This document shows positions 39,308 through 51,995 of a stretch of 64,000 nucleotides of DNA, one piece after another. The stretch's first letter is position 1, and each line of letters begins with the position of its first letter. The DNA comes from Ancylobacter rudongensis. Lineage in GTDB: Bacteria; Pseudomonadota; Alphaproteobacteria; Rhizobiales; Xanthobacteraceae. The position numbers and the translations under genes were made by a program. Under the pieces are notes generated by a model that saw nothing but the letters and a program-made list of their open reading frames with translations, had not been told where the DNA came from and did no database searches. The stretch is taken from contig NZ_FMTP01000005.1 in assembly GCF_900100155.1 (NCBI RefSeq), positions 303,327-367,326 on the forward strand, written 5' to 3'.

Positions 39308-40732
39308 TCAGCGCGGCAGGACGGAACTGCCCATCAGGAAGGTGTCGATCGACTGCGCGGCCTGCCGGCCCTCGCGGATCGCCCACACCACCAGCGACTG
39401 GCCGCGCCGCATGTCGCCGGCGGCGAACAGCTTCGGCACGCTGGTGGCGTAGTCGAGGTCGGTGGCGCCGACATTGCCGCGCTTGTCGAGGGCGAGGCCC
39501 TCCTTCTCCAGCATCCCCTCGCGCAGCGGATGGACGAAGCCGAGCGCGATGAACACCAGATCGGCCTTGATCAGGAACTCGGTGCCCGGAATCGGCTGGC
39601 GCTTGGCGTCGACGCGGGCGCACTTCACCGAGGTGACGTGGCCCTTCTTGCCCTCGATGCCGAGCGTGGCGGCGGCGAATTCGCGCTCGGCGCCCTCGGC
39701 CTGCGAGGAGGAGGTGCGGAACTTGGTCGGCCAGTAGGGCCACACCGCCAGCTTGTCCTCCTTCAGCGGAGGAACCGGGCGGATGTCGAGCTGGTGCACC
39801 GACAGCGCGCCCTGACGGAACGCCGTGCCGACGCAGTCGGAGGCGGTGTCGCCGCCGCCGATCACCACCACATGCTTGCCGGCGGCGAGGATCGGCTCCT
39901 CGCGCGAGACGTCCTCATGGCCGACGCGGCGGTTCTGCTGCACCAGATAGGGCATGGCGTAGTGCACGCCGAGCAGCTCCTGGCCGGGCAGGGCCGGGTC
40001 GCGCGGGGATTCCGAGCCGCCGCACATCAGCACCGCGTCATGGCCTTCCAGCAATTCGTCGAGCGGCGTGGTGACGCCGACATTGACGCCGTAATGGAAG
40101 GTGACGCCTTCGCCTTCCATCTGGGCGACGCGGCGGTCGATATAGTGCTTTTCCATCTTGAAGTCGGGAATGCCGTAGCGCAGCAGGCCGCCGGCCTTGG
40201 GCTCGCGCTCATAGACATGCACATCGTGCCCAGCGCGGGCGAGCTGCTGGGCCGCCGCCATGCCGGCGGGGCCGGAGCCGACGACGGCGACCTTGCGGCC
40301 GGTCTTGTGCGCGGCGGGCTCGGGCTTGATCCAGCCGGCCTTCCACGCCCGGTCGGCGATGGCCTGCTCGACGGTCTTGATCGCGACCGGCACGTCCTCG
40401 AGATTCAGCGTGCAGGCTTCCTCGCAGGGCGCGGGGCAGATGCGGCCGGTGAATTCGGGGAAGTTGTTGGTCGAGTGCAGGTTGCGCGCCGCCTCTTCCC
40501 AATTGCCGTGATAGACGAGGTCGTTCCAGTCCGGGATCTGGTTGTGGATCGGGCAGCCATTGGGCCCGTGGCAGAACGGCACGCCGCAATCCATGCAGCG
40601 CGAGGCCTGGTTGGCGACCTCGGCGTCCGGCAGGGGCAGGGTGAATTCGCGGAAGTGACGAATGCGGTCGGACGCCGGCTGATACTTCGCCTCGCGCCGA
40701 TCGATTTCGAGAAAGCCCGTAACCTTGCCCAT
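39308..40732 (-). CDS. gltD: glutamate synthase (NADPH) small subunit
   Basis: A 474-residue subunit that passes NADPH electrons through FAD and Fe-S clusters to GltB. The N-terminal cysteine clusters ([16 protein letters not shown] and CPAPCEEAC), the FAD motif [14 protein letters not shown] and the NADPH motif [13 protein letters not shown] are all visible. The ATG at 40732 gives the standard [10 protein letters not shown] start and follows GAGGG. It lies downstream of gltB but separated from it by 282 bases with a palindromic repeat. Confidence 0.96.
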   Translation of the reverse strand: MGKVTGFLEIDRREAKYQPASDRIRHFREFTLPLPDAEVANQASRCMDCGVPFCHGPNGCPIHNQIPDWNDLVYHGNWEEAARNLHSTNNFPEFTGRICPAPCEEACTLNLEDVPVAIKTVEQAIADRAWKAGWIKPEPAAHKTGRKVAVVGSGPAGMAAAQQLARAGHDVHVYEREPKAGGLLRYGIPDFKMEKHYIDRRVAQMEGEGVTFHYGVNVGVTTPLDELLEGHDAVLMCGGSESPRDPALPGQELLGVHYAMPYLVQQNRRVGHEDVSREEPILAAGKHVVVIGGGDTASDCVGTAFRQGALSVHQLDIRPVPPLKEDKLAVWPYWPTKFRTSSSQAEGAEREFAAATLGIEGKKGHVTSVKCARVDAKRQPIPGTEFLIKADLVFIALGFVHPLREGMLEKEGLALDKRGNVGATDLDYATSVPKLFAAGDMRRGQSLVVWAIREGRQAAQSIDTFLMGSSVLPR

Positions 40733-40884
40733 TGCGCCCTCTTTCGCGGAGCACCGCCACCTTGGAGGCATTCCACCTCCGGTGCCAGATACATCAAACA
40801 TGCCAGTTGGAAAATGGCGGCGCGGCAGAGAGCCGCGCCAAGCTGCGTGTTTCGGCGCCTCCGCCGTCTTCCCCCACCGCCCTT

Positions 40885-40983
40885 GTCATCCCGGAAGGGC
40901 CGTCAGGCCCTGTCCGGGATCGGATGCCGCATCCGTCTGCGGGCGATCCCGGTTCGTCGGCCGCGCCAGCGGCCGGGATGACG
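40885..40983. repeat. interspersed palindromic repeat, copy between gltB and gltD
   Basis: About 98 bases bounded by GTCATCCCGG (40885-40894) and CCGGGATGAC (40973-40982), with internal inverted GATCCCGG/CCGGGATC parts. A related copy is at 59357-59444. It lies inside the gltB-gltD transcription unit and would form a long hairpin in the mRNA. Confidence 0.75.
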
Positions 40984-41014
40984 AAGGAAGGGGCGGGAGG
41001 ACGACCTGAGGGGC

Positions 41015-45742
<4,728 letters not shown>

Positions 45743-46161
45743 TCCCGTCACTCCCTCAAGGGTCGCCTTAACGTCGGCGCCGACACGTATGGACCTCGCG
45801 GGGCGCTCTCCCGCAAGGCCGGCTCGCTCACCGAACGACGCTAGCAGCCTTCGTGCCATGCCCTCGAAGGGCAGGCGCATCCGAATTATAGGACAGCATG
45901 ACTGCCCTATCAACCGCGAAGATGCCAGAATTGGCGTCCGGGCACAAGCACCGCGCGCGACAAGACCGACGCGATTTTTCACGCTTCTTGCGAAGCACGC
46001 GCGTCGGGCGCAAGGAACGGTAAGGCTCCCGGGCCTCGCGCGCAACGCCATTGCGCCTGTCGGTCGCAACCGCGCCCCTCGCCGAGGGGTCCCGAAGGTC
46101 TTGCCCGCGCCGTATTTCGGGGTTCCGTTGGGGCCGTTGCCAACCCGCTTCGGAGATGTCC
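45743..46161. other. divergent control region between gltB and the PepSY-like gene
   Basis: About 420 bases without a supported gene. A short perfect hairpin TGCCCT-CGA-AGGGCA lies near 45858-45872 in what would be the gltB leader. An AT-richer patch occurs at 45890-45930. Promoters for both divergent genes should be here but could not be fixed; no NtrC or RpoN (GG-N10-GC) site was convincingly placed. Confidence 0.4.
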
Positions 46162-47151
46162 ATGCCGATGCCCCGCACGCCGACCGCCGCCGCGCCCACG
46201 GCCCGGGTGCCGACTGCGCGCGTGCGACGACGGCTCGCATCGGTCGCCGTGCCTGTTCTGGCCGGGTTTAGTGCCCTCGCCAGCCTGCCGGCGCAGGCGC
46301 AGGTGTATTTCCGCCCCTATGGCGGCGTCTATGTCGAGCGCTATTACGAGCCGCCGCCGGCCTATTACCCGCCGCCGCCCACCTATTATCCGCCGCCGCC
46401 CCCGGTCTATGCGCCACCGCCGGCCTATGGCGCGCCGGGGCGCCTGCCGCTGGCCGATGTCGCTCCGCTGCTGCGCTCCATGGGCATGACCGGCATCGGC
46501 CGCGCGCGTGTCGACGGCCCGACCTATGTTGTCGATGCCACCGCGCGCTCGGGGGCGCGCATGCGCGTGCGTATCGATGCTTATAGTGGCGAGGTGATCG
46601 CCATGCACCCGATCGGCCAGGCGCCGGTGGCCACCCCGTCGGCGCCGCGTGCGCCATCCGTGCGTCAGGCGATGCCGGAGAGTGCGCCGCTGCCGCCGGC
46701 TCGCCCGCCGGAACTCGCCGCCATTCCCGCGCCGGAGCCCTCGGCCGAGGCGCTGGGCGCCGCCACGCCGCCCGCCGCCCCGGAAGGGGGGCCGGCGGAG
46801 GCGGAGGCAACGGCACCGACGCCCGCGCCGGCCGAATCAGCGGCGCCTGCCGCCCCGGCGCCATCGGGCGCGGTGCGGATAATCCCGGGCACCCCGGTCC
46901 CGCCCAATGCCATGCCGTCGGGCACGACGTCTTCCGCCACGCCGTCTTCGGGCGCCGCGCCCGGCGGCACCCCGCGGCAGGACGGGGCCACCGCAGCGCC
47001 GCCCGTCGCGCCGCCCGCCGTCGCGCCGCCGCTGGCGAGCAGCGGCACGGGCACCGGCGTCGGCACCGGCAGCACCACCCCGGCCGGCACCGCCTCGGTC
47101 TATGCCCGCGGCGCCCCGGCCAAGCCAGAGCCGGAGCCGACCGAGGAATAG
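46162..47151 (+). CDS. secreted PepSY-like protein with long Pro/Ala-rich tail
   Basis: A 329-residue protein. A basic N-terminus and hydrophobic stretch ([20 protein letters not shown]) make a signal peptide. Next come Tyr/Pro repeats ([20 protein letters not shown]) and a PepSY-like segment ([22 protein letters not shown] ... [13 protein letters not shown]). The final 170 residues are low-complexity Pro/Ala/Ser/Gly. The start is uncertain among three nearby ATGs; 46162 sits 6 bases after GGAG. A related but shorter protein is encoded at 48.1 kb. Confidence 0.7.
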   Translation: MPMPRTPTAAAPTARVPTARVRRRLASVAVPVLAGFSALASLPAQAQVYFRPYGGVYVERYYEPPPAYYPPPPTYYPPPPPVYAPPPAYGAPGRLPLADVAPLLRSMGMTGIGRARVDGPTYVVDATARSGARMRVRIDAYSGEVIAMHPIGQAPVATPSAPRAPSVRQAMPESAPLPPARPPELAAIPAPEPSAEALGAATPPAAPEGGPAEAEATAPTPAPAESAAPAAPAPSGAVRIIPGTPVPPNAMPSGTTSSATPSSGAAPGGTPRQDGATAAPPVAPPAVAPPLASSGTGTGVGTGSTTPAGTASVYARGAPAKPEPEPTEE

Positions 47152-47189
47152 CCGCGGCCGTCAGGACCGGACGACCCGCCGAAAAGAGA

Positions 47190-47224
47190 AGAGCGCCCCG
47201 GTGGTCCGCCGGGGCGCTCTTTTT
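47190..47224 (+). terminator. terminator after the PepSY-like gene
   Basis: AGAGCGCCCCG and CGGGGCGCTCT pair perfectly around a short GTGGTCCGC-type loop and are followed by TTTT. Confidence 0.9.
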
Positions 47225-47348
47225 ACGTTTGGATGGGGCCGGGAGAGGCGGGGGAGGGGCCTTCACCCGGCCGGGTGTGTCCAGCGAGCCGTCGCCAGTG
47301 AGCCTTGCAGAGGCGGGGGCGGTCATCCCACCCGCCTCGGGGCGTGGC

Positions 47349-47819
47349 TCACGCGGCCGCGCTGGTCCGCGCCTCGATCACGCGCGGCGTGGTGCCGCCG
47401 GCCGAGATCGGGATGGTGCGGGGCTTCATCGCCTCGGGAATCTCGCGCACCAGCTCCACATGCAGCAGGCCATTGGCCAAGCTGGCGCCGCGCACTTCGA
47501 CATGGTCGGCCAGCTGGAAGCGGCGCTCGAAGGCGCGGGCGGCGATGCCCTGGTAGAGCACGTCGGCGTTCTTGCCGGCCTCGACCTTGCGGTCGCCGCG
47601 AATGGACAGGCTGTTCTCCTTCACCTCGATCGACAGGTCGTCCTCGGTGAAGCCGGCGACGGCGACGGTGATGCGATAGGCATTCTCGCCCGTGCGCTCG
47701 ATATTGTAGGGCGGGTAGGTGGCGCCGGTATCGACGCTATTGACCTGATCGAGCAGCGAGAACAGGCGATCAAAGCCGACGGTCGAACGGTGCAGGGGGG
47801 TAAGATCAAACGTACGCAT
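47349..47819 (-). CDS. Hsp20/alpha-crystallin family small heat-shock protein
   Basis: A 156-residue holdase chaperone of the IbpA/HspA class. The alpha-crystallin domain spans about residues 38-130 (YPPYNIERTGENAYRITVAVAGF, LSIRGDRK, FERRFQLADHV, ASLANGLLHVELVREIP), and the C-terminal anchoring IxI-type motif is RTIPI. Its leader carries a ROSE-type hairpin over the ribosome site and an RpoH-like promoter, so heat induction at two levels is likely. Confidence 0.95.
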   Translation of the reverse strand: MRTFDLTPLHRSTVGFDRLFSLLDQVNSVDTGATYPPYNIERTGENAYRITVAVAGFTEDDLSIEVKENSLSIRGDRKVEAGKNADVLYQGIAARAFERRFQLADHVEVRGASLANGLLHVELVREIPEAMKPRTIPISAGGTTPRVIEARTSAAA

Positions 47820-47905
47820 GGCATATCCTCACAGTAAGCGACATGCAGAAGGGTCCTCTCGACTGAGCCGAACCCGGTTCACGTACCGCCTTCTGGCCGG
47901 TACAA
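47820..47905 (-). ncRNA. ROSE-type RNA thermometer in the hsp20 leader
   Basis: On the minus strand, GCATGTCGCTTAC (47846-47834) pairs along its whole length with GTGAGGATATGC (47832-47821) if one G is bulged, hiding the Shine-Dalgarno GAGG. The bulged G lies in a UCGCU segment, the hallmark UYGCU of ROSE elements. A second hairpin GTACCG/CGGTAC (47903-47883) lies upstream, as in known multi-hairpin ROSE leaders. Identification rests on the pairing and the family motif; no search was run. Confidence 0.8.
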
Positions 47906-47910
47906 GATCG

Positions 47911-47938
47911 AGATAGGAAGGGCTTTTCGGCGCGCAAG
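47911..47938 (-). promoter_or_regulatory. candidate RpoH promoter of hsp20
   Basis: On the minus strand CTTGCG (47938-47933) is followed after 15 bases by CCTATCT (47917-47911), close to the alphaproteobacterial heat-shock sigma pattern. Transcription would begin near 47903, giving a leader of about 85 bases, which fits the ROSE element. Confidence 0.5.
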
Positions 47939-48087
47939 AGGCGGCGCAGCAAATCACGCGGGCCGGCTTGGCGCCGGATGAACGGGAGATGAACGACAGA
48001 TGAACGGCCCGCTCGGGCGGCATTCAGTGCCGGGTCCGTAGAGGTCTGAGGTTCGATACTCGCCAATTCGAAGGACGGTGTGGAGGC

Positions 48088-48471
48088 ATGGCGCGGGCAT
48101 CGACGGTGCTGGTCGTCGCAGTGGGACTGCTGCTCGGAACGCTTCCTCTCCCTGTGCCGGGGGGGATGCAGGCGCTCGCCCAGAATTACCGCCCCCCGCC
48201 CGGCCCCTATGCGCCGAGCCCCGGCCCTTATGCCCCTTATGACGCGCCGCCGGCGCGCGGGCGGGCGAGCGGCCCGGTCGATGCCGACGCGGCGGTGCGG
48301 ATGCTCAGCGGGCGCGGCTTCTCGAATATTTCGGTGATCCGCCGGCGCGGCGCCACCATCCTGCTGGAAGCCAACGGCCCGCGCGGCGAGCGCGTGCAGG
48401 TGGTGGTGGACGGGGCGTCCGGCGCCATCAGCGGGATGAAGGTGATCGGCTTCGGCGACAAGCGCTACTGA
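48088..48471 (+). CDS. secreted PepSY-like protein
   Basis: A 127-residue protein with a signal peptide (VLVVAVGLLLGTLPLPVPG), a Pro/Tyr-rich linker (YRPPPGPYAPSPGPYAPY) and a C-terminal PepSY-like segment (DADAAVRMLSGRGFSNISVIRRRG ... VQVVVDGASGAISGMKVIG). The same architecture, without the long tail, as the protein at 46.2 kb. GGAGG stands unusually close to the ATG; AAGGA at 48071 may serve instead. Confidence 0.75.
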   Translation: MARASTVLVVAVGLLLGTLPLPVPGGMQALAQNYRPPPGPYAPSPGPYAPYDAPPARGRASGPVDADAAVRMLSGRGFSNISVIRRRGATILLEANGPRGERVQVVVDGASGAISGMKVIGFGDKRY

Positions 48472-48563
48472 CGGCGCGTTTCGGCGCCTTGCGCCCTTTT
48501 GCGCGTTTGCCGCGCGGGCGGGCTCGGCTATAAGCCGCAGGGGCGAAACCAGCGCGCGGCCAC

Positions 48564-49523
48564 ATGCACTCCGATCCCGTTCTCTACAGCACCCGGGACA
48601 ACCCCGTGCCGGAAGGCGCCGTGTGCGGCGTCGTCACCGCGTCCGACGGAATCCGGCTGCGCGTCGCCCGCTGGAAGCCGGAGGGCGGCGGCCTTTATGG
48701 CACGGTCTGCGTCTTTCCCGGCCGGACCGAGAAGATCGAGAAATATTTCGAGACGGTGCGCGACCTGCTGGAGCGGGGCTTCGCGGTGGCCGCGCTCGAC
48801 TGGCGCGGGCAGGGCGGCTCGCAGCGGCTGCTGGCCAACCCGATGAAGGGCCATATCAAGGACTTCGCCGACTACCAGCTGGACCTTGAGGCACTGCTGG
48901 CACAGGCCGTGCTGCCCGACATGCCGGGCCCCTGCTTCGCCCTTGCTCATTCGATGGGCGCCTCGATCCTGCTCGACCATGCGCGACGGGGCGGCACCTC
49001 CTTCGAGCGCATGTTCCTGGTCGCGCCGATGCTCGACCTATCGCTGCTCAAGCACGACGTCGCCGCGCGGCGGCTGGCGCGCACGCTGTCCTTTGTCGGC
49101 CTGTCGCGGGCCTATGTGCCGACCCGCAAGGTGCGGCCGCTGCACGAGGTGCATTTCGACGGCAACCGCCTGACCTCGGACGCCGCCCGCTTCGCCCGCA
49201 ACCTGACCATTTCGATGGAGCACCCCCAACTCGATGTCGGCCCGCCGACCATCGGCTGGGTGAAGGCCGCTTTCGACCTGATGGAGACGCTGGCCGAGCC
49301 GGCGGCGGCGCGGGCGATCCGCCAGCCGCTGCTGATGGTCGGCGCCGGCGCCGACAAGATCGTCTCCACGCCGAGCATCGAGCATCTCGGCACGCGGCTC
49401 ATCGCGGGGGCGCACATCATCATTCCGGGGGCCCGGCATGAATTGCTGCAGGAGCGCGACCTGTTCCGCGAGCCGCTGCTGGCCGCCTTCGACGCCTTCA
49501 TCCCCGGCAGCGCGGCGGCCTGA
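48564..49523 (+). CDS. alpha/beta hydrolase, lysophospholipase/monoacylglycerol lipase-like
   Basis: A 319-residue serine hydrolase: FPGRTEKIEKYFETV and DWRGQGGSQR near the oxyanion hole, nucleophile elbow LAHSMGAS, Asp in GAGADKIVS, and His in GARHELLQE. These fit the PldB/monoglyceride-lipase group. No signal peptide, so cytosolic or membrane-peripheral. hisN converges on it from the right. Confidence 0.88.
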   Translation: MHSDPVLYSTRDNPVPEGAVCGVVTASDGIRLRVARWKPEGGGLYGTVCVFPGRTEKIEKYFETVRDLLERGFAVAALDWRGQGGSQRLLANPMKGHIKDFADYQLDLEALLAQAVLPDMPGPCFALAHSMGASILLDHARRGGTSFERMFLVAPMLDLSLLKHDVAARRLARTLSFVGLSRAYVPTRKVRPLHEVHFDGNRLTSDAARFARNLTISMEHPQLDVGPPTIGWVKAAFDLMETLAEPAAARAIRQPLLMVGAGADKIVSTPSIEHLGTRLIAGAHIIIPGARHELLQERDLFREPLLAAFDAFIPGSAAA

Positions 49524-49544
49524 CCCGCCGCGCCGGCGGCCGGG

Positions 49545-50330
49545 TCAGCCCCGGTTGAGCACGCTCAGCGCCTCGTCATGCAGCCGGCGGTCGCCGGAGG
49601 CGACGACGCGCCCGCCCGAGAGATCCGAGCCGCCTTCCCAATTGGTGACGATGCCGCCCGCCCCGGTCACGATCGGCGAGAGCGGCAGGATGTCAAAATC
49701 GTTGAGATTGGTCTCGATGACGAGATCGACATGGCCGGCCGCCAGCATGCAATAGGCATAGCAGTCGCCGCCATAGCGCGGCAGGCGCACGCGCTTCTCC
49801 ACCTGTTCATAGAGAGCGCGGTTGGCCTCTTCCATCAGCAGCGGGCTGGTGGTCATCATGACCGCCTCGCCAAGGCCGCCGCAGCTGCGGACATTGAGGC
49901 GTCGGTCGCCGGCCGGCCCGCGGTAGCGCGCCTGCGCGCCGTCGCCGGTGAAGCGCTCGCGGATGAAGGGTTGGTGCATCATGCCAAAGACCGGCTCGCC
50001 CTGCCGGCAGAGGCCGATCAGCGTTCCCCAGGCCGGCATGCCGCTGATGAACGACTTGGTGCCGTCGATCGGGTCGAGCACCCAGACATAATCGGCGTCC
50101 ATGCCCTCGTCGGGAAATTCCTCGCCGCGCACGCCATGGCTGGGAAAGGTGCGGCGGATGAGGGCGCGCATCGCCTGCTCGGCGGCGCGGTCGGCGGCGG
50201 TCACCGGATCGAACACCGCGCCACGGCTCTTGTCCTCGACGCCCAGCGCGGTGCGGAAGAAGGGGAGGATGGCCTGGCCGGACACGGTGGCGAGCTCGTC
50301 GACGAAAATCTCGAAGTCCACCGCACCCAT
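49545..50330 (-). CDS. hisN: histidinol-phosphatase (inositol-monophosphatase family)
   Basis: A 261-residue Mg-dependent phosphatase. The metal-binding motifs are GEEFPDEG, WVLDPIDGTKSF and GGDCYAYCMLAAGHVD. In alphaproteobacteria this subgroup (HisN) removes phosphate from histidinol phosphate. The ATG at 50330 gives the usual MGAVDFEIFVDEL start; an upstream extension in frame is Arg/Pro-rich and unconserved. Inositol-phosphate activity is a less likely alternative. Confidence 0.9.
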   Translation of the reverse strand: MGAVDFEIFVDELATVSGQAILPFFRTALGVEDKSRGAVFDPVTAADRAAEQAMRALIRRTFPSHGVRGEEFPDEGMDADYVWVLDPIDGTKSFISGMPAWGTLIGLCRQGEPVFGMMHQPFIRERFTGDGAQARYRGPAGDRRLNVRSCGGLGEAVMMTTSPLLMEEANRALYEQVEKRVRLPRYGGDCYAYCMLAAGHVDLVIETNLNDFDILPLSPIVTGAGGIVTNWEGGSDLSGGRVVASGDRRLHDEALSVLNRG

Positions 50331-50543
50331 CGGCCCTGTCCTGTCGCTTGCACTGCGGCGCCTGTCGCCCGCCGTCTCCAGTCCTATCGACAGGCGGCGG
50401 GGACGGCAATCGCCCGCGCGAGGGGGCGTGCGCCGGGCTGGCACGGGCAGGCCTGCGCCGGCTGAAGGGCGCACCTCAGAAATGCCCCGCGTTAAGCGCA
50501 TGGCTGCCATTCCGGCACGGTCAAGAAATGGGCAATTCAGCCG

Positions 50544-50572
50544 TTGCACCCGTCAGGTGAACCTGCCATATT
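50544..50572 (+). promoter_or_regulatory. promoter of sRNA copy 1
   Basis: TTGCAC (50544-50549), 17 bases, CATATT (50567-50572): a reasonable housekeeping sigma promoter that would start transcription about 7 bases before the first sRNA hairpin. Confidence 0.55.
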
Positions 50573-50578
50573 ATTGCA

Positions 50579-50677
50579 GCGCGGTAGAGCGATTGGCGTC
50601 GCCTTACCGCCGCCCTTCTTGGGCGTTTCCTCCCTAGACTTGGGCCGCTCCGGCAACGTGAGCGGCCCCTTTCTTTT
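50579..50677 (+). ncRNA. small RNA, copy 1 of 3 (anti-Shine-Dalgarno type)
   Basis: About 99 bases. Hairpin 1: GCGGTAGAGCGA (50581-50592) with TCGCCTTACCGC (50599-50610) around TTGGCG. Hairpin 2: CGCCC/GGGCG (50611-50625). Then the open segment TTTCCTCCCT (50626-50635), and a terminator GGGCCGCT/AGCGGCCC (50642-50668) with tail CTTTCTTTT. The open segment is complementary to GGGAGG ribosome sites. It resembles, from memory, the alpha-r8 (MmgR) sRNA family of rhizobia. Confidence 0.8.
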
Positions 50678-50883
50678 CTGCAACCCTCTGACATTTAACG
50701 TCTTTTACTCTCGGGCGCTGAGCGCGCGCCGGGCCGGAGAGCTGTGCCGCCGCGCCAGAACGCCGTCGCCGTCCGTTGCGGGCGGGGTGTTTGTGCCTTT
50801 TGGCACCAAGCGCGCCGGACGCGCGATTGTCATCATTTGAACGCCTGCGACCAATTGCCAGTTTCGTTTCTTTCGTTTGGCGG

Positions 50884-50912
50884 TTGTCATCCCAGCGTCG
50901 CGGGGTTATTGA
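50884..50912 (+). promoter_or_regulatory. promoter of sRNA copy 2
   Basis: TTGTCA (50884-50889), 17 bases, TATTGA (50907-50912), placed the same distance before the conserved GATTGGCG loop as in copy 1. Confidence 0.5.
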
Positions 50913-50919
50913 TATTGCG

Positions 50920-51020
50920 TTGCGGCGGCGTGATTGGCGTCACGCTGCCGCCGCCCTTCTTGGGCGTTTCCTCCCTAGACTTGGGCCGCTTGCGCACTGC
51001 GTAAGCGGCCTCTTTCTTTT
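50920..51020 (+). ncRNA. small RNA, copy 2 of 3 (anti-Shine-Dalgarno type)
   Basis: About 101 bases with the same plan as copy 1. Hairpin 1 is GCGGCGGCGTGA (50922-50933) with TCACGCTGCCGC (50940-50951) around the same TTGGCG loop; the paired bases differ from copy 1 but remain complementary. Hairpin 2 (50952-50966) and TTTCCTCCCT (50967-50976) follow. The terminator stem is extended (GGCCGCTTGCGC with GCGTAAGCGGCC), then TCTTTCTTTT. Confidence 0.82.
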
Positions 51021-51100
51021 CGGGACCGCGCGTGTCGCGCCCGAAAGCGCGGTGTGAGGGAAAACCGTGTCCGCCTACGCTTCCTCAGCTCGCCTGCCGC

Positions 51101-51225
51101 CTCATGCCCGGGCTTGACCCGGGCACCCAGAAGGAATCCGCGTCTCAGAGACCGGGGCGTCCCACCATCCCGCCCGAGAGTCCGCCGCGCTCGCCTCGTC
51201 TGGTCCCCGGTCGCGCGGGGATGAG
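51101..51225. repeat. possible diverged palindromic repeat between sRNA copies 2 and 3
   Basis: Bounded by CTCATGCCCGGG (from 51101) and CGCGGGGATGAG (to 51225), with an internal CCCGGGCTTGACCCGGG palindrome. It resembles the repeats at 40.9 and 59.4 kb in its ends but is diverged inside. The rest of 51024-51600 holds no gene I can support. Confidence 0.45.
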
Positions 51226-51584
51226 GGGGGGGCTGGGTGGAACGTGCGGAGGGCGGCGGTCGAGGGGCAGGGCAGATGGGGCTGCCGCCGATCAAGCCCG
51301 GGCAGGCAGTGTGGGGATGTTGCGGGTCGAAACCGGGGAGGGCAACATAGGGAGCCACCGCGACCGAAGTCCGGGCGGTGAGCGGGTGGGGCGCATCCCA
51401 ACCGCCGACAGGCCCCCAAAACGGAAGCGGGCGCTGACGCGCCGCGACCCCCCCGGTCAGCCCGTCAACGCCCGTCAGGGCGACCCGCGCTCCTGAAAAG
51501 TACTTACATACCGCCGGATGCGGCAATAATGCCACACCGAACCCGTTACCGTATTTGGTATGCCAGAAACTGCCTCAGGGTGCC

Positions 51585-51610
51585 TTGATTATTCCGCAAT
51601 GCACCTACAT
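51585..51610 (+). promoter_or_regulatory. weak promoter candidate for sRNA copy 3
   Basis: TTGATT (51585-51590) and CTACAT (51605-51610) lie in the position equivalent to the other two promoters, but the spacing of 14 bases is short, so the -35 is doubtful. Copy 3 could be weakly expressed or differently controlled. Confidence 0.3.
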
Positions 51611-51617
51611 CTTGCTC

Positions 51618-51716
51618 TCGTACCCAGCGATTGGCGTCGCTGCGTACAGCCCTCCTTGGGCGTTTCCTCCCTAGACTTGGGCCGCTTGCGCACTGCGTAA
51701 GCGGCCTCTTTCTTTT
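51618..51716 (+). ncRNA. small RNA, copy 3 of 3 (anti-Shine-Dalgarno type)
   Basis: About 99 bases. Hairpin 1 is GTACCCAGCGA (51620-51630) with TCGCTGCGTAC (51637-51647), a third unrelated stem sequence that still pairs, around the same TTGGCG loop. Hairpin 2 (51649-51661) and TTTCCTCCCT (51663-51672) follow, then the same terminator as copy 2 with tail TCTTTCTTTT. From CTTGGGCG to the T-run, copies 2 and 3 are identical over about 62 bases. Confidence 0.8.
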
Positions 51717-51720
51717 GCGC

Positions 51721-51995
51721 CGGACGAAGACGCCTGCCGTGGCTTTGCCATCTTGCGGTCGTCCCGTTGCGGTTCCGTGGGGCTCGATAAGAGCCCGCCA
51801 GCCATTTCGGCTGACAATTCCCTCCGCCTTTCAGGCAGCTTTGACCGAACAATCGGTAGTGGAATTTCGCCCCGGAACCGAGCGTGCAGAATTGGTATAG
51901 CTCGCATGTTTAAAATGCAAGGCTCTTGCTGAGGTTTTTTACATCACCCCATCAAAAATCTGCGCGATCCTACCTAAGTCGATGAAAAACAAGTC
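51721..51995. other. AT-richer spacer after the sRNA cluster
   Basis: No gene seen. The final 130 bases are markedly less GC-rich than the rest of the window. A small hairpin GCAAG/CTTGC near 51917-51929 followed by TTTTTT (51935-51940) could be a weak rightward terminator. Confidence 0.35.

Noticed and set aside
50705..50890. Minus-strand 61-codon frame between sRNA copies 1 and 2
   Set aside because: Basic, low-information sequence without a ribosome site, overlapping the promoter of sRNA copy 2.
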